NCBI GenBank assembly: GCA_051453625.1 | Contig: JBOZIK010000001.1 | Span: 136,383,599 to 136,447,598, forward strand | Source of the DNA: Welwitschia mirabilis | Lineage: Eukaryota; Gnetophyta; Gnetopsida; Welwitschiales | Length of the DNA stretch: 64,000 bases | Reading direction: 5' to 3' | In this document: one piece after another, positions 36,812-48,780 of the stretch | Position numbering within the stretch: position 1 is the stretch's first letter | How the letters are laid out: the number at the start of each line of letters is the position of its first letter | The notes under the pieces: generated by a model | What the model saw: only the letters and a program-made list of their open reading frames with translations | Databases searched by the model: none | Told to the model about the DNA's origin: nothing | Made by a program: the position numbers and the translations under genes

Positions 36812-37191
36812 TTTTCCTTAGCTATCTTATTGAATCATAGTTTTTGTCATCTTTGCTAGTTGACTTTAGAGCTATCCTCCTTCTAGCACAAAATGATGGA
36901 TGCTTATGTGATGAAATAAATGTAAAAAAATATTATAAAATAATAGAAAACAGTGCTAAAAAAATGTAGAAACTATGCTACTATTAATGTAAAATATGCT
37001 CACACCATTAAATAAAAATAATCAAAGGCTTACTAAAGAACTATTTGAGATTTAATTATTTAGTTTAAAATGCATTATCATGATAATATCATGATGAAGT
37101 TACTTGAACTTGAACTAGTTAGGTTAGTTTATTACCGCTAAGTTGCTGTGTACATTAACTACAATAGGGAGCAATGAAGAAAGTAGCAAAA

Positions 37192-37291
37192 NNNNNNNNN
37201 NNNNNNNNNNNNNNNNNNNNNNNNNNNNNNNNNNNNNNNNNNNNNNNNNNNNNNNNNNNNNNNNNNNNNNNNNNNNNNNNNNNNNNNNNNN
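37192..37291. other. 100-N gap
   Basis: Unknown bases of placeholder length. The sequence to the right begins about 540 bp into the LTR3 copy, so at least that much of the LTR is missing here. Confidence 0.95.
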
Positions 37292-39450
37292 TCTTGAATT
37301 CTTCTGAAAAACTAGTATGGTTTTATGGTTTTCAATAATCTTTTTTTTTTTTTTTGGTACATGCAAATTCATTTATCTCTTCTATGTCCTAATTGACTCC
37401 TGCATCCTTTACGTGTTTGAAGTAAATCGTTTTCTTATGCATATCCTAGCTATGATTTATCTTTGAAGTTTAAGCTTTGTTGTTACCAAATCATGTGGCT
37501 TCGGGTGCTGGACCACCTGAAGGGCTTCTACTAGCCATAGGAGTGGTTGTCAGTGATTAGGATAATTACCCATCTAGCTGTTGCATAACATGATGTTATG
37601 TGAATTTAAGGGGTTATCCCACCTGAAGGGTTCCTATTGGCCATAGGAATGATCCAGTAGACAATGGATAATTGACACCTCTCTGACGTGGCATACTATT
37701 CATTGAACATTTTTGTGAGACCTAGATATTATACCTTAATTGTTGTATTGATTTAAGGTTTTTGTCATCTGATATTTTTTGTGGATTCTTTCTTGTTTTT
37801 GGAACTTTCTTACCTTAAACCTTGCCATGGACCATACTGGAAATTATGGAGGTACAGTTTTCTCACCATTCCTATTATGCAGGAAAAGCTTCGAGGAATG
37901 AGATGGAAGAAGTTTAAGCTTGGTATCTACTATGGAATTTTATTATTTCCAAAAATAATTTCTTGAGCATTTCTGTAACTCCTGAATGATTGTTATTGAT
38001 TTTTTTTCCTTGTAATTTGCATTTAAAATTATCATTTTATTTAATCCTTTAGTGGTGATATTTTATTGATAAAGGAATATTAGTTCTTGTATAACAGTGT
38101 TGTCTCATTTTTAAGTTAATAAAGCATGCATGATAATTTAATATTTTTATGGAATGTTTAAATGATAACATTAATTTTTATTCGTTATCAATTCGATTTA
38201 CTTCTTCTATTAAATAAGCATAAATGATATAGGTCCTATATTTTGGATAATCATTGATAGACTTAATTAATTTTTATAAGGATAACTTAAGATGCCCACA
38301 CAAAATCACATATGAAATAAGGAAATCCAAGTATGAGTGGTCAGATTTGATAATATTTTTCCTTAATGTATTTTCTTAGAATTTTTTTTTTTTACATAAT
38401 AAAAGAAGAAGTGAAAGAAAAAAAGAGGTTAAAGAATTGTAATAGTGACCTTTCTTTCTACCATTTGTTCTTTTAATGTTACATCAAGAAGGCACCTGTT
38501 AAATAAAAGAAATAGCTCATTTAAAATTTAACTACCATCATATTATAATCATTTTTAGCAATGCATGATTGATTTTCTTGCAAGAAGCATGTGTTCTTTT
38601 CCTTCCTTCTACATGATTAAATTTCTTTCTAACCTCCATGTTTCTCTTAGTCGCTTTTATTACATTTTTGCTTATGCACCTTCACATAAAATCTCAAATG
38701 TAGTTACTTTTTGTAATGCGATCTTGTTTGTGCATTTTATTCCTCTCTTTTATGCCTTCTCATCTTAGCATTTTTCTTTCTCTTGTGCATTAGTGGATCA
38801 TCCCTTCTCAAGAAATGTATTCTTCTCCTTATCAGAATCAACAATCATCTTTTCATTCATTAAAAGTTTAAAGGTTTCAAAAAGTTACTTGTAAATAGTA
38901 TTTGTATAAATATAAGCTTAATCCATACACTTTAGGGTAAAACCTAGATGTTTCCAATCATCAACGTACTCCATTTTGTTGTTTTCGGATGTTTCCATTT
39001 AGCATTTTCAATTCTTTTTTTTTAATGTAAAAATGACTTAACATAACTTGCCAAACATCTTTTCATGGATTTTAGCTTGATCCATGACCTTTAGAATAAA
39101 AATAGGGTGTTTTTAATAAAAAACACACTCTTTTTTGCCATTTTTAAAACATGTTAAGTCACTATTGCCATTTGATGAGCGAACAACGTATAATAATCTA
39201 AATAACTTAAGTAATTTTATTTAATGATTAAATTAAATTACATCTTATATAATTATATTATAATGGAGAGGTTTTATATTTTGAGTATCAAAGCAAGTTT
39301 GAATTTTTCAACTATAGAAATTTGGGTCTTTACATTTTGTTATCAGAACATACAAGTTTATGAAGATTTTCAACAGTTAAAATTTGGGGTATTACAATTT
39401 GGTATCAGAGCAAGTTAAATTCTTCAACTGTAGAAGTTTGGGACTTTACA
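37292..39450 (+). mobile_element. LTR3 of the gypsy complex, 5' part missing
   Basis: Collinear with LTR1 from about position 545 to the end. It carries the conserved hairpin at 37631-37649. Its 3' end contains a tandem series of primer-site-like modules and it closes with TTTACA before TTTGGTATCAGAGCC. Confidence 0.75.
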
Positions 39451-39465
39451 TTTGGTATCAGAGCC
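39282..39465 (+). repeat. four tandem primer-site/LTR-end modules
   Basis: GTATCAAAGCAAG, TTATCAGAACA, GGTATCAGAGCAAG and GGTATCAGAGCC have their TATC cores at 39286, 39341, 39403 and 39456 (spacings 55, 62 and 53 bp). The segments between read TTTTTCAACTATAGAAATTT...TTTACA or close variants. The last is the true primer-binding position. Confidence 0.8.
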
Positions 39466-40123
39466 TAGTTTTCAAACTTACTAGGAACAACTATGATTAA
39501 TTTGATAAATTTACTAGCGTAACCATTGTTAAGTTGACANNNNNNNNNNNNNNNNNNNNNNNNNNNNNNNNNNNNNNNNNNNNNNNNNNNNNNNNNNNNN
39601 NNNNNNNNNNNNNNNNNNNNNNNNNNNNNNNNNNNNNNNTACTAGCGTAACCATTGTTAAGTTGACAATCTCACTGGGTATAACTATTGTTAGCTTTGCG
39701 AATTCACTTAGCTTAACTATTTTAACATGATTTTATGATATGTGTAGTTGATTTCCATAGGAATAGTAAGGTTTTAAGAAGGGTGATGAATCAACCAAAC
39801 TAAAGATCCAATGCTAGTTAACAACTTAGTAGGTAAAGTTTATAAGCAAGCAACAGTAAGAAAGATGGAAACTCTATTAAGAAAATGATAATGTAAGTTA
39901 AGAGAATAAATCCTATAACTTTCAAGGTGTCAACAACATGATAAATATAGAAGCATGATTAGTTTGTATGCAAAATGCATTAGAATTGTTTATTTTTACT
40001 ACTTAATAACTTATCAAGGAGTAAATTTATCATAGGAATAAGTAAAAATAGAGTATTTTTAAAAGGTAAAGTATTTTGCTAATTTTTAGTTTTGAAAAGA
40101 AAACCTCTTAATAGGTGGAGAAA
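39451..40123 (+). mobile_element. interior 2 of the gypsy complex
   Basis: Same content as interior 1, including the decayed gag start, the LVCMQNALELF-type block, and AATAGGTGGAGAAA before LTR4. The N run 39540-39639 is flanked by a ~28 bp direct repeat (39510-39539 and 39640-39667), so the true interior is probably close to 540 bp as in copy 1. Confidence 0.7.
39453..39465 (+). promoter_or_regulatory. primer-binding site for initiator tRNA-Met
   Basis: TGGTATCAGAGCC starts 2 bp after the LTR terminus TTTACA. It matches the 3' end complement of plant initiator tRNA-Met, the usual primer of minus-strand synthesis in plant LTR elements. Confidence 0.75.
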
Positions 40124-43100
40124 TGTCACATCCCAAATTTCATACAATCAAGACTTAAGTTTAAAATATTTTAAAGCTAATACTTCATACTAAATCTTAT
40201 ATGTTTTTCGTTATTGCTAACAGTTTCATGATTATTATTTTATGCTTTAGCTTATTCATTCAATTGCTCATTTTGAAAAATGTCAGTTGTGGATTTGAAT
40301 TTGAAATTATTATGATTAAAAGATGCTTAATATGTANNNNNNNNNNNNNNNNNNNNNNNNNNNNNNNNNNNNNNNNNNNNNNNNNNNNNNNNNNNNNNNN
40401 NNNNNNNNNNNNNNNNNNNNNNNNNNNNNNNNNNNNNNNNNNNNNNNNNNNNNNNNNNNNNNNNNNNNNNNNNNNNNNNNNNNNNNNNNNNNNNNNNNNN
40501 NNNNNNNNNNNNNNNNNNNNNNNNNNNNNNNNNNNNNNNNNNNNNNNNNNNNNNNNNNNNNNNNNNNNNNNNNNNNNNNNNNNNNNNNNNNNNNNNNNNN
40601 NNNNNNNNNNNNNNNNNNNNNNNNNNNNNNNNNNNNNNNNNNNNNNNNNNNNNNNNNNNNNNNNNNNNNNNNNNNNNNNNNNNNNNNNNNNNNNNNNNNN
40701 NNNNNNNNNNNNNNNNNNNNNNNNNNNNNNNNNNNNNNNNNNNNNNNNNNNNNNNNNNNNNNNNNNNNNNNNNNNNNNNNNNNNNNNNNNNNNNNNNNNN
40801 NNNNNNNNNNNNNNNNNNNNNNNNNNNNNNNNNNNNNNNNNNNNNNNNNNNNNNNNNNNNNNNNNNNNNNNNNNNNNNNNNNNNNNNNNNNNNNNNNNNN
40901 NNNNNNNNNNNNNNNNNNNNNNNNNNNNNNNNNNNNNNNNNNNNNNNNNNNNNNNNNNNNNNNNNNNNNNNNNNNNNNNNNNNNNNNNNNNNNNNNNNNN
41001 NNNNNNNNNNNNNNNNNNNNNNNNNNNNNNNNNNNNNNNNNNNNNNNNNNNNNNNNNNNNNNNNNNNNNNNNNNNNNNNNNNNNNNNNNNNNNNNNNNNN
41101 NNNNNNNNNNNNNNNNNNNNNNNNNNNNNNNNNNNNNNNNNNNNNNNNNNNNNNNNNNNNNNNNNNNNNNNNNNNNNNNNNNNNNNNNNNNNNNNNNNNN
41201 NNNNNNNNNNNNNNNNNNNNNNNNNNNNNNNATCTTTGAAGTTTAAGCTTTGTTGTGACTAAATCATATGGCTTCGGGTGCTGGGCCACCTGAAGGACTC
41301 CTACTGGTCATAGGAGTGGCTGTCAGTGATTAGGGTGGTTATTCATCTAGCCATTGCATGAGATGATGTTATGCGGCTTTAGGGGTTATCCCACCTGAAG
41401 GGTTCCTACTGGCCATAGGAATGGTCCTATAGACAATGGGTAATTGACACCCCTCTGACGGGGCATACTGTTCATCGAATGTTTTTGTAAGACCTGGATA
41501 TTATACCTTGATTGCCGTATTGATTTGACGTTTTAGTCATCTGATATTTTTTGTGGATTTTTCCTTGTTTTTGAAACCCCCTTATCTTAAACCTTGCCAT
41601 GGACCATACTGGAACTGTGGAGGTATAGTTTTTACACCATGCCTATTATGCAGAAAAAGCTTCGAGAAATGAGGCAAAAGAGTTTAATCTTAGTATCTAC
41701 TATGGAATTTTCGTATTTCTAAAAATAATTGCTTGAGCATTTCTGTAACTCCTGGAAGATTGTTATTGATTTTTTTCCTTGTAACCTTGCATTTGAAATT
41801 ATCCTTGAATTTAAGCCTTAAGTGGTGATATTTCATTAATGAAGGAATATTAGTTCTTTTATAATAGTGTTGTCTCATTTTTAAGTTAATAAAGCATGCA
41901 TCTATTAGATTTTTTATCAAGAATCCTGATTATAGATAATTTAATATTTTTATGGAATATTTAAATGATAACATTAATTGCTATACATTCTCAATTCAAT
42001 TTACTTCTTCTATTAAAAAAGCATAAATTATGCAAGTCCTATTTTGGATAATCATTGATAGACTTAATTAAGTTTTATAAGGATACTTGAACTTAAGATG
42101 CCCACACAGAATCGCATAGGAAATAAGGAAATCCAAGTATGAGCGGTCAGATTTGATAAGATTTTTTCTTAATGTATTTTCTTAGATTTTTTTTTTTATT
42201 TTTTTGCATAATAAAATAAGAAATGAAAGAAAAAAAGAGGTTACAGAATCGTAACAACGACATTTCTTTCTACCATTTGTTCTTTCACTATTACATCAAA
42301 AAGGCACCCGTTAAATAAAAGAAATGACTCATTTAAAATTTAACTATCATCATATTATAATGATTTTCAACAATACATGATTGATTTCCTTGCAAGTAGC
42401 GTGTGTTCTTTTCCTCCCTTCTACGTGATCAAATTTCTTCCCAACCTTTGTGTTCCTCTGAGCTGCTTTTATTACATTTTTGCCTACGCACCTTCACATA
42501 AAATCTTAGATGTAGTTATCTTTTGTAATGCGACCTTGTTTGTGGATTATTTTGCTCTCTTTTACGCCTTCTCATCTCAGCATTTTTATTTCTCTTGTGC
42601 ATTAGTCGATCATCCCTTCTCAAGAAATGTATTCTTCTCCTTATCGGAATCAACAGTTATCTTTTCATTTGTTAAAATTTTAAAGGTTTTAAAACATTAC
42701 CTCTAAGTAGTATTTGTATAAATATAAGCTTAATCCGTACCCTTTAAGGTAAAACCTAGGTGTTTCTAGTCACAAACATGCTCCATTTTATCATTTTCAG
42801 ATGTTTCCATTTAGCATTTTGAATTCTTTTTTTTTTTTAAATGCAAAAATGGCTTGAACATAACTTGCCAAACGTCTTTTCATGGATCTCAGCTTAATCC
42901 ATAACCTTTAGGGTAAAAATAGTGTGTTTCTGATTAAAAACACATTCTCTTTTACCATTTTTTAAACATTTTAAGTCACTATTGCCATTTGATGAGCGAA
43001 CAACGTAAAACAGTCTAAATAACTTAAGTAATTTTATTTAATGATTAAATTAAAATACATCTTATATAATTATATTAGACTAATATCAAGCCTTTAACTA

Positions 43101-43243
43101 TAGATTTAATTATATAAAGAGGTTTTATATTTTGGGTATTAGAGCAAGTTTGAATTTTTCAACTATAGAAATTCCGAACTTTACATTTGGTACCAAAGCA
43201 TTGAGTTTGAAATATTTTAACTATAGAAAGTTAGGTCTTTACA
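40124..43243 (+). mobile_element. LTR4 of the gypsy complex
   Basis: Starts TGTCACATCCC and is collinear with LTR1. It is interrupted by an 895-N gap (40337-41231) where LTR1 predicts only about 545 bp. The hairpin is at 41403-41421. The end contains two primer-site-like modules (TATT at 43137, TACC at 43191) before the final TTTACA at 43243. Confidence 0.75.
40337..41231. other. 895-N assembly gap within LTR4
   Basis: By alignment to LTR1 about 545 bp of LTR are missing here, so the gap length is either overestimated or hides extra sequence. Confidence 0.95.
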
Positions 43244-43248
43244 TAAAT
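43244..43248 (+). repeat. target-site duplication, right copy
   Basis: TAAAT directly after the terminal TTTACA; see 31065-31069. Confidence 0.5.
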
Positions 43249-43423
43249 GAAGCTTGAATGGTAACTGTGAGAACAAATCTTGCATGTATATTAGAATTGA
43301 GTGGTTTAAATATCCTTAAAATATAAGGAAAATAGGGAAGGATGGAAAAGGGGAGAGGAAAATTAGAAGTGGTTTTAACAACCAATTAATTATGGAGTTT
43401 CGTCATTAAAAATATTTAACGAA
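43249..43423 (-). mobile_element. copia 3' LTR, right piece
   Basis: GAAGCTTGAATGGTAACTG onward matches 46421-46593, with mostly transition differences, up to AAAAATATTTAAC. It is followed by the - strand polypurine tract (plus-strand CCCCTCCTC). Confidence 0.7.
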
Positions 43424-43547
43424 CCCCTCCTCAATGACAAACCAAGAACTAGATTTTCATCAGAATTAAAGTGTTAGAACATGCCTCAGCATAGCAATCC
43501 ATTTAGAATTTACCACATGAAGTACGAAATAACAATTACAAAGTGAA

Positions 43548-43639
43548 CTAACCACAACAATATAGACTAACCATGATAATGTGGGCTAACCATGATAATA
43601 TGGACTAACCATGACAATATGGACTAATCACAGTAAGAA
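43548..43639. repeat. 19 bp minisatellite
   Basis: Four full units of the form CTAACCATGATAATATGGA (starts 43548, 43567, 43586, 43605) plus a partial fifth, inside the 3' region of the copia element. Confidence 0.9.
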
Positions 43640-43888
43640 ACAAATCAACATTTAAAAACTTATAGCTATATCTTTACAAGCTTCTTCTTCTTCTTTGCTT
43701 ATTTCTGCCACCATGCTTGACGTCTTCAATTTTCCATCAAGTACATCCTTTGCTCATTGAAAGTAGTTTATTACTATATGATTTTGCTTATTGTAGTAAT
43801 AGTATTTTGTCCTTTTTTTATTATTTTTTATGTCCTTTTTTTAAAAATTCTACATTTAAGTAATTAAAGCACCTTCTTTGAGTTCATG

Positions 43889-44358
43889 TTAATACATCCT
43901 TTTATGTTCTTCAATAAGGGTCGAGATGGTACTTTCTAATGTGTAAGAAATCTTCTTTAAATTGAAAACAATGTGATCATATTGACAAGGAAGATTGCTT
44001 AGTAAAATATCTTTGACTTCTTCATCATTCACTTTTGAATTCACTACTGAAAGTTGTGACAAAAGTGATCTAAAGTAATTTATGTGTTGATTCATGTCTC
44101 TTGAATCCTACATTTTCAAACTATACAATTAATGTTTCGATTTTTCTTTTAATTAATTTCGACATATGCCAAATAATTTGCATAAGTTATCCTAGACTTC
44201 TTTTAAGCTTTTATTTAAGTCAATATGATAAAGATGATCATTCTCAAGACCAAGTCTAATGAGAGAAAGGGCTTTTTGATCATCGTCTTTCTAATCAATA
44301 ATTTTGTTTGTATCTTTTGGCTTTGATACTTTGCCACTTATCACTTTCCATACACCTT
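43889..44358 (-). pseudogene. copia gag relic, copy 1
   Basis: On the - strand the order is DDQKALSLIRLGLENDHLYH, then SLKEV-stop-DNLCKLFG (stop for W), LKEKSKH, LYSLKM, MNQHINYFRSLLSQLSVVN, VNDEEVKDILLSNLPCQYD and STLIEEHKRM. This is the UBN2-type gag of Ty1/copia, whose product packages element RNA in virus-like particles. The last 68 codons (44095-43889) are open. The left contig ends at the 180-N gap. Confidence 0.8.
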
Positions 44359-44538
44359 NNNNNNNNNNNNNNNNNNNNNNNNNNNNNNNNNNNNNNNNNN
44401 NNNNNNNNNNNNNNNNNNNNNNNNNNNNNNNNNNNNNNNNNNNNNNNNNNNNNNNNNNNNNNNNNNNNNNNNNNNNNNNNNNNNNNNNNNNNNNNNNNNN
44501 NNNNNNNNNNNNNNNNNNNNNNNNNNNNNNNNNNNNNN
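44359..44538. other. 180-N assembly gap
   Basis: It separates two related but clearly diverged gag copies. Whether they are a true duplication or joined alleles or paralogues cannot be told from the sequence. Confidence 0.95.
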
Positions 44539-45060
44539 TTTCTAATGCGCAGGAAATCTTCTTTAAAGTGAAGATGATGTTATTATATTAAAAAGAAAGA
44601 CTACCTAGTAAAATGGCTTTAGCATATTCATCATTAAACTTTGAATTTGTGATAACAAGTTGTGACAAAAGTGATCTAAAGTAGTTTACATATTGATTCA
44701 TGTCTCTTGTCTCCTCCATTTTCAAACTATAAAGTTGATTCCTTAGTTCTTTTTTTGCTTCATTTCAACTTGAATCATATAATTTACATAGGTCATCCTA
44801 GACTTCTATTAAGATTTTACTTAAGTTAATATGATGAAGATAGCCATTCTCAAGACTAAGTCCAATGAGAAAGGGCTTCTTAATCCTTATCTTTCACTCA
44901 TTAATTTTATCTAAATGTTTTGGCTTTGGTACTTTACCACTTGTCACTCTTCACATACCTTTACTGATTAGTAAAAGTTACACTTTTACTTGTCATGTGT
45001 TAAAATTTCTTTTATTAAATTTTTCAATGTTTTTACTCATGATTTTCTTCTTATCCTTCC
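44539..45060 (-). pseudogene. copia gag relic, copy 2
   Basis: Parallel to copy 1: 44539-44960 matches 43932-44358 at visibly lower identity than the other gap-flanking repeats. It encodes on the - strand MNQYVNYFRSLLSQLV-type phrases and MEETRD, with several stops. Its position, between the primer site at 46371 and copy 1, fits a gag at the 5' side of the element. Confidence 0.65.
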
Positions 45061-45089
45061 TTTCTTTGCTTGATAGGAGCTAGTAATTT

Positions 45090-46370
45090 TATCCTTATTA
45101 ACTTAATGCATTTTTAATTAATTTAAGCACCTTAATCAAGCCCCCCCTTAAGTACTATTTTCATCACTTCACTACTATTTAAAGGATTAAATACCTCCTA
45201 GCCTTTTATCCTTCCCCTCAACTAAATACTTTTATTAGAAAAAGTACACAAGGCTAAGGATTATAATTCTTAAAACTATTTTTTAGCCTTCTTCCAACAA
45301 CATCTCCCCTCATTACACTTTAAGAAAGCAAACTTTATTATTTTGTATTAAAACTTACAAGGCAATATAATGCCTTATAAAATACAATTGGGATGGTGAA
45401 AATAAGACAAAGAAGATATGGTGATGCTTTGGCCTCACATGCATTTCAGTTTGTCTTTGTTCACAAGATTCATCACTGCACTTCTTTCTTTTGCAAAGTT
45501 GCCTCCTCCTTTATTCTTTCACTAGCTGTAATTCGACTACTGGTGTTTGATTTCTTAGATCTTTACAATAACCTCAAATCTCCATAAGATCTACATCTAG
45601 AAGAGGTAAAGGCAGTCAAATCATGAGTATATGGAATAGAAAAGTATAGCTTAAAATCAAATCTTGATAACGCGTTATGAGAAATGATTCTTTAGTGCAA
45701 GTACATGCTAGAAAATAATCCTAATGGAGTTAGAGAAAAACCCCTAAATGGAAGGCTTCTTCAATAAGTTTTTAGATCTATGCATCTCTAGAAGTCAGGG
45801 CTTCAGAGGGCATCAATCAAGGCACAGGGAATAAAATGTGAAAAGGACTTGAATTAAGCAAAAGAAACAATTGTGCATGGGAAGAGCATATCAGCTTGAA
45901 ATAGTTTAAGTAGTAGCAACAATAGAGAATGGATTGATTTAAAAACTATTTTTGTTCATCATCAATAAAGGGCTTGAAAAAATTCAAATTTTTTTTAGAT
46001 TGCCTCTCTGAATCACACATGCAAAAAAATAATTACTATAGAATCACATACTTGAACTTTTTTAGGGATTACAATAAAAAATTTCTTATCATCGTTACCA
46101 GAAACCTTTCTAGTACTATTAGTGCTTGCACATTTTTTTTTCTCCCTGTGACATGAATATCACAAAAAAATTATCAATGTTAGAATGTTTAGATTTTCAT
46201 AAATGAATAAAAGATCAAAATTATCAAGAAAATCATAACACCACAGTAGATTTAGGATCCCCAATCTCCACCCCTTTGCTTGCGTCTTTCTAGTGTTATG
46301 AATGATCTTATTATGCTAGCATAGAAAAACTGAGAGAGCTCATGGTTAGATGAGAAATCTCCACCTGAAT
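45090..46370. other. 5' interior of the copia element, no domain seen
   Basis: About 1.3 kb between the primer site and gag on the - strand. It is longer than usual for a copia leader, has no motif, and may contain other insertions. A 64-codon + strand open frame at 45393-45587 has no recognisable content. Confidence 0.4.
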
Positions 46371-46382
46371 GCTTTAATACCA
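46371..46382 (-). promoter_or_regulatory. copia primer-binding site, decayed
   Basis: - strand TGGTATTAAAGC, two transitions from TGGTATCAGAGC, starting two bases inside the 5' LTR. Confidence 0.6.
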
Positions 46383-46384
46383 AT

Positions 46385-46593
46385 TGAAGATAAGGAAGCA
46401 TGAAAATGGGCAAGCAGGTGGAGCTTGAATGGTAATCGTGAAAATAGCTCTTGCATTCATAATAGAATTGAGGGATTTAAATACCCTTAAAATACCATGA
46501 AAATAGAGGGGGATGAGTAATAGGAGAGGAAAATTAGGAAGTGGTTTTAACAACCACTTAATTATGGAGTTTAACCATTAAAAATATCCAACA
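46385..46593 (-). mobile_element. copia 5' LTR (209 bp)
   Basis: The intact partner of the split LTR; on the plus strand it opens TGAAGATAAGG and closes ATCCAACA. Confidence 0.65.
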
Positions 46594-48780
46594 TGTACAC
46601 CTTATTTTAGATTAATTTAACTGTTCATTATGTGTTAATTTTCACATGGAAGCTTAAGATATCTACTCATGAACTTTAGAATGTCTTTTGATTTAACTTT
46701 TTTGTATCCATGTATTTTAAATGAAGTATTTTATATCCATATAGGTTTCTTACTATTATGTGTTTTTACAAGGATAGCATGTATGAGAAAGGTTAAGGAG
46801 TATTAACTTATGCCTATGAATACTTTTTAAGTTTTAATTTACTTCTTGATGAATATAAAATCATGTTAGTATAATTTAATTGATATTAGATGATTAAAAT
46901 TATTAACTATGTCTTCTTAAAGACATTCTATGGTAAAGCAATGTTCTTGTAACTTTGTGGTTATGAGTTCACTTCTTAACAAGTCTTTCAATAAAATTAT
47001 TAACTATATCAATAAGGATACCTAAATATGAATTAACACTTGAGAAAATTCAAAGCTTCATTCTTTACATTTATTATCATATTTATATTTTTCTAAACTA
47101 TATATTACTTATAGTTTATCAACTACCATTGGTTAGAGATTAGGAAACAAGGTGGAATACCTCCACTTGCAACCACTCAATTTCCAACATATTTTTATTG
47201 AACCATGTGTCATGTGTCGCTAATCACTTCTTTTCTTTTCATTTTTTTTCTTTTCATGTTTTAGTTTTTTGTTATTCAACTTGAATTAGAGTTGTACCTC
47301 ATTAGAGTCTATGAAGTTTGAATTTCTATTACACTTAAATATGGACTTTTGCTAAGTTCTTATCACACCGTAATATTAAAGCAAGTATCTTTTACATACT
47401 TTTAGTACTATATCTCTTTATGATTATTTTATTTTTGTTTATATTTAATATGCGTAAATGTAGATACATAAATAGACATGATGCATTTCATTAAAGAACT
47501 GAAGCTATTTAAAAGTTTTAAGTATTCATGAATTGTGCTTGATCTCATTAAAGACCCAACATGGAAGTGCATATCTATCAAATAAATTTGTGGAGTTATT
47601 AAGAGAAAAGAAGATAAAGCATCTTTCTTTGATGCCATAAAAGATTTTTCAAAATGTTCTTATGAAATGATGAAACTAATCAATATAGCTATGTTATTAA
47701 TAAATCATCTTCTAACATAGAATCACAAAAATGTAAGAAACTAAATCTTAAGGAGATTTGACATTTGTTTACTTCATGTACTATTAGATCTAGACCAAAG
47801 CAAAATTTGATAATAAGTCTTAACAAGAAATTCTTATAAGATATGTCAAATCATCTAAGATCTATAAGTTCTATAATACAAAGTTAGAAGATATAGCCTT
47901 TGTGTGAGAATTGTGATTCAATAAAAATTGCCTATATTTTTTTGTTGAATCATTCAAGCTTATTATTGAAGATGTAATTTAGGTTTGGAGATAGTTAATC
48001 TTGATATAATTAATCTTGGAAAATATAGTCATTTACATAAAAGGAATATGATATAGATTAAAGTTTCGGCTTTAGAAGTACATGTATTAATGGCACAATA
48101 TTAAACTTGGTATTCATAGCTAAATATAATCATTTAAATAGTGTTGAAGTGTTAGATTAGTTGTGAAAGGTCTTGGTATCGGGACAAGGATTCAAGAATC
48201 ATAACCCTCCAAATATAAATCACGTCATTTGAAATTTGTATATCACTCATCAGTATTAAATAATACATAATTGTTGTTTTTTAGTGAATGAGGTTAGAAT
48301 TTTATTTAGTATTTTCATTTTCTCTCAACTAATGGTTCTTATGAGAGTATGGTATTGAAATCAAGAACTAAGTCTTTAGTTAACTTCATTATTAAAGGTC
48401 ACAACACTAGTTTTGTCACTTAAAACTACATCACTATTACTTTGATTGCCATAAAAAAATGAGAAGAGTACTTTAGTAATTCCAGAAATTTCTCAATCAA
48501 TTTTTCTATTGTCAAGATTTCAAAAAAGTATTTTAAGTGAAATATGATAGTGGTGAGATAGCCCTCCTCAATTTTGTTTATAAGCGAAGTTAGATAAGAT
48601 AAGGAAAAGAGCTTTATGAGTTCCTAAAAGAATTAAATAGTTGGTGACATTACCTCTTGAATAAGAGCTTATTTTGTTGATGACTATAAGCCCTTTTGAT
48701 ATCCTAAATCAAATAAGCAAAGAAACGAAGGAACTTAATTGGCAAAAGAAAAATGGAGGCTTTCCATTAATGTTTCATTT
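46594..48780. other. AT-rich DNA, no supported gene
   Basis: A few peptide-like segments occur near 47460-47850 (including a 69-codon - strand frame at 47429-47638), but no motif places them in a family. Confidence 0.45.

Larger units (their letters stand above)
31070..43243 (+). mobile_element. Ty3/gypsy non-autonomous complex: four LTRs, two short interiors
   Basis: The order is LTR1 (31070-33720), interior 1 (33721-34256), LTR2 (34257 to ~36426), unrelated spacer (to 37191), gap, LTR3 (37292-39450, 5' part missing), interior 2 (39451-40123), LTR4 (40124-43243). LTRs begin TGTCACATCCC-like and end TTTACA. A TGGTATCAGAGC primer site follows LTR3. Each interior has only a gag start and then the phrase FEDKTS with a purine tract before the next LTR, the 3' end typical of Tekay/Del chromoviruses. 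The copies are non-coding today and could only have moved with enzymes supplied by a relative. Confidence 0.75.
31041..46593 (-). mobile_element. gag-only Ty1/copia-type element, split by a nested insertion
   Basis: The 5' LTR (- strand) is 46385-46593 (209 bp, TG...CA as read on +). A tRNA-Met-like primer site, TGGTATTAAAGC on the - strand, is at 46371-46382. A copia gag relic lies at 45060-43889, and a polypurine tract (GAGGAGGGG on -) at 43424-43434 borders the 3' LTR. That LTR is in two pieces, 31041-31069 and 43249-43423, separated by a 12.2 kb gypsy complex. No protease, integrase or reverse-transcriptase motif was found in the ~2.9 kb interior, so it resembles the small gag-only (TR-GAG type) non-autonomous class. 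No target duplication was found for this element itself. Confidence 0.65.

Noticed and set aside
43548-43639. Short regular repeats as a CRISPR-like array
   Set aside because: The 19 bp units are head to tail with no unique spacers and lie in a plant retroelement.
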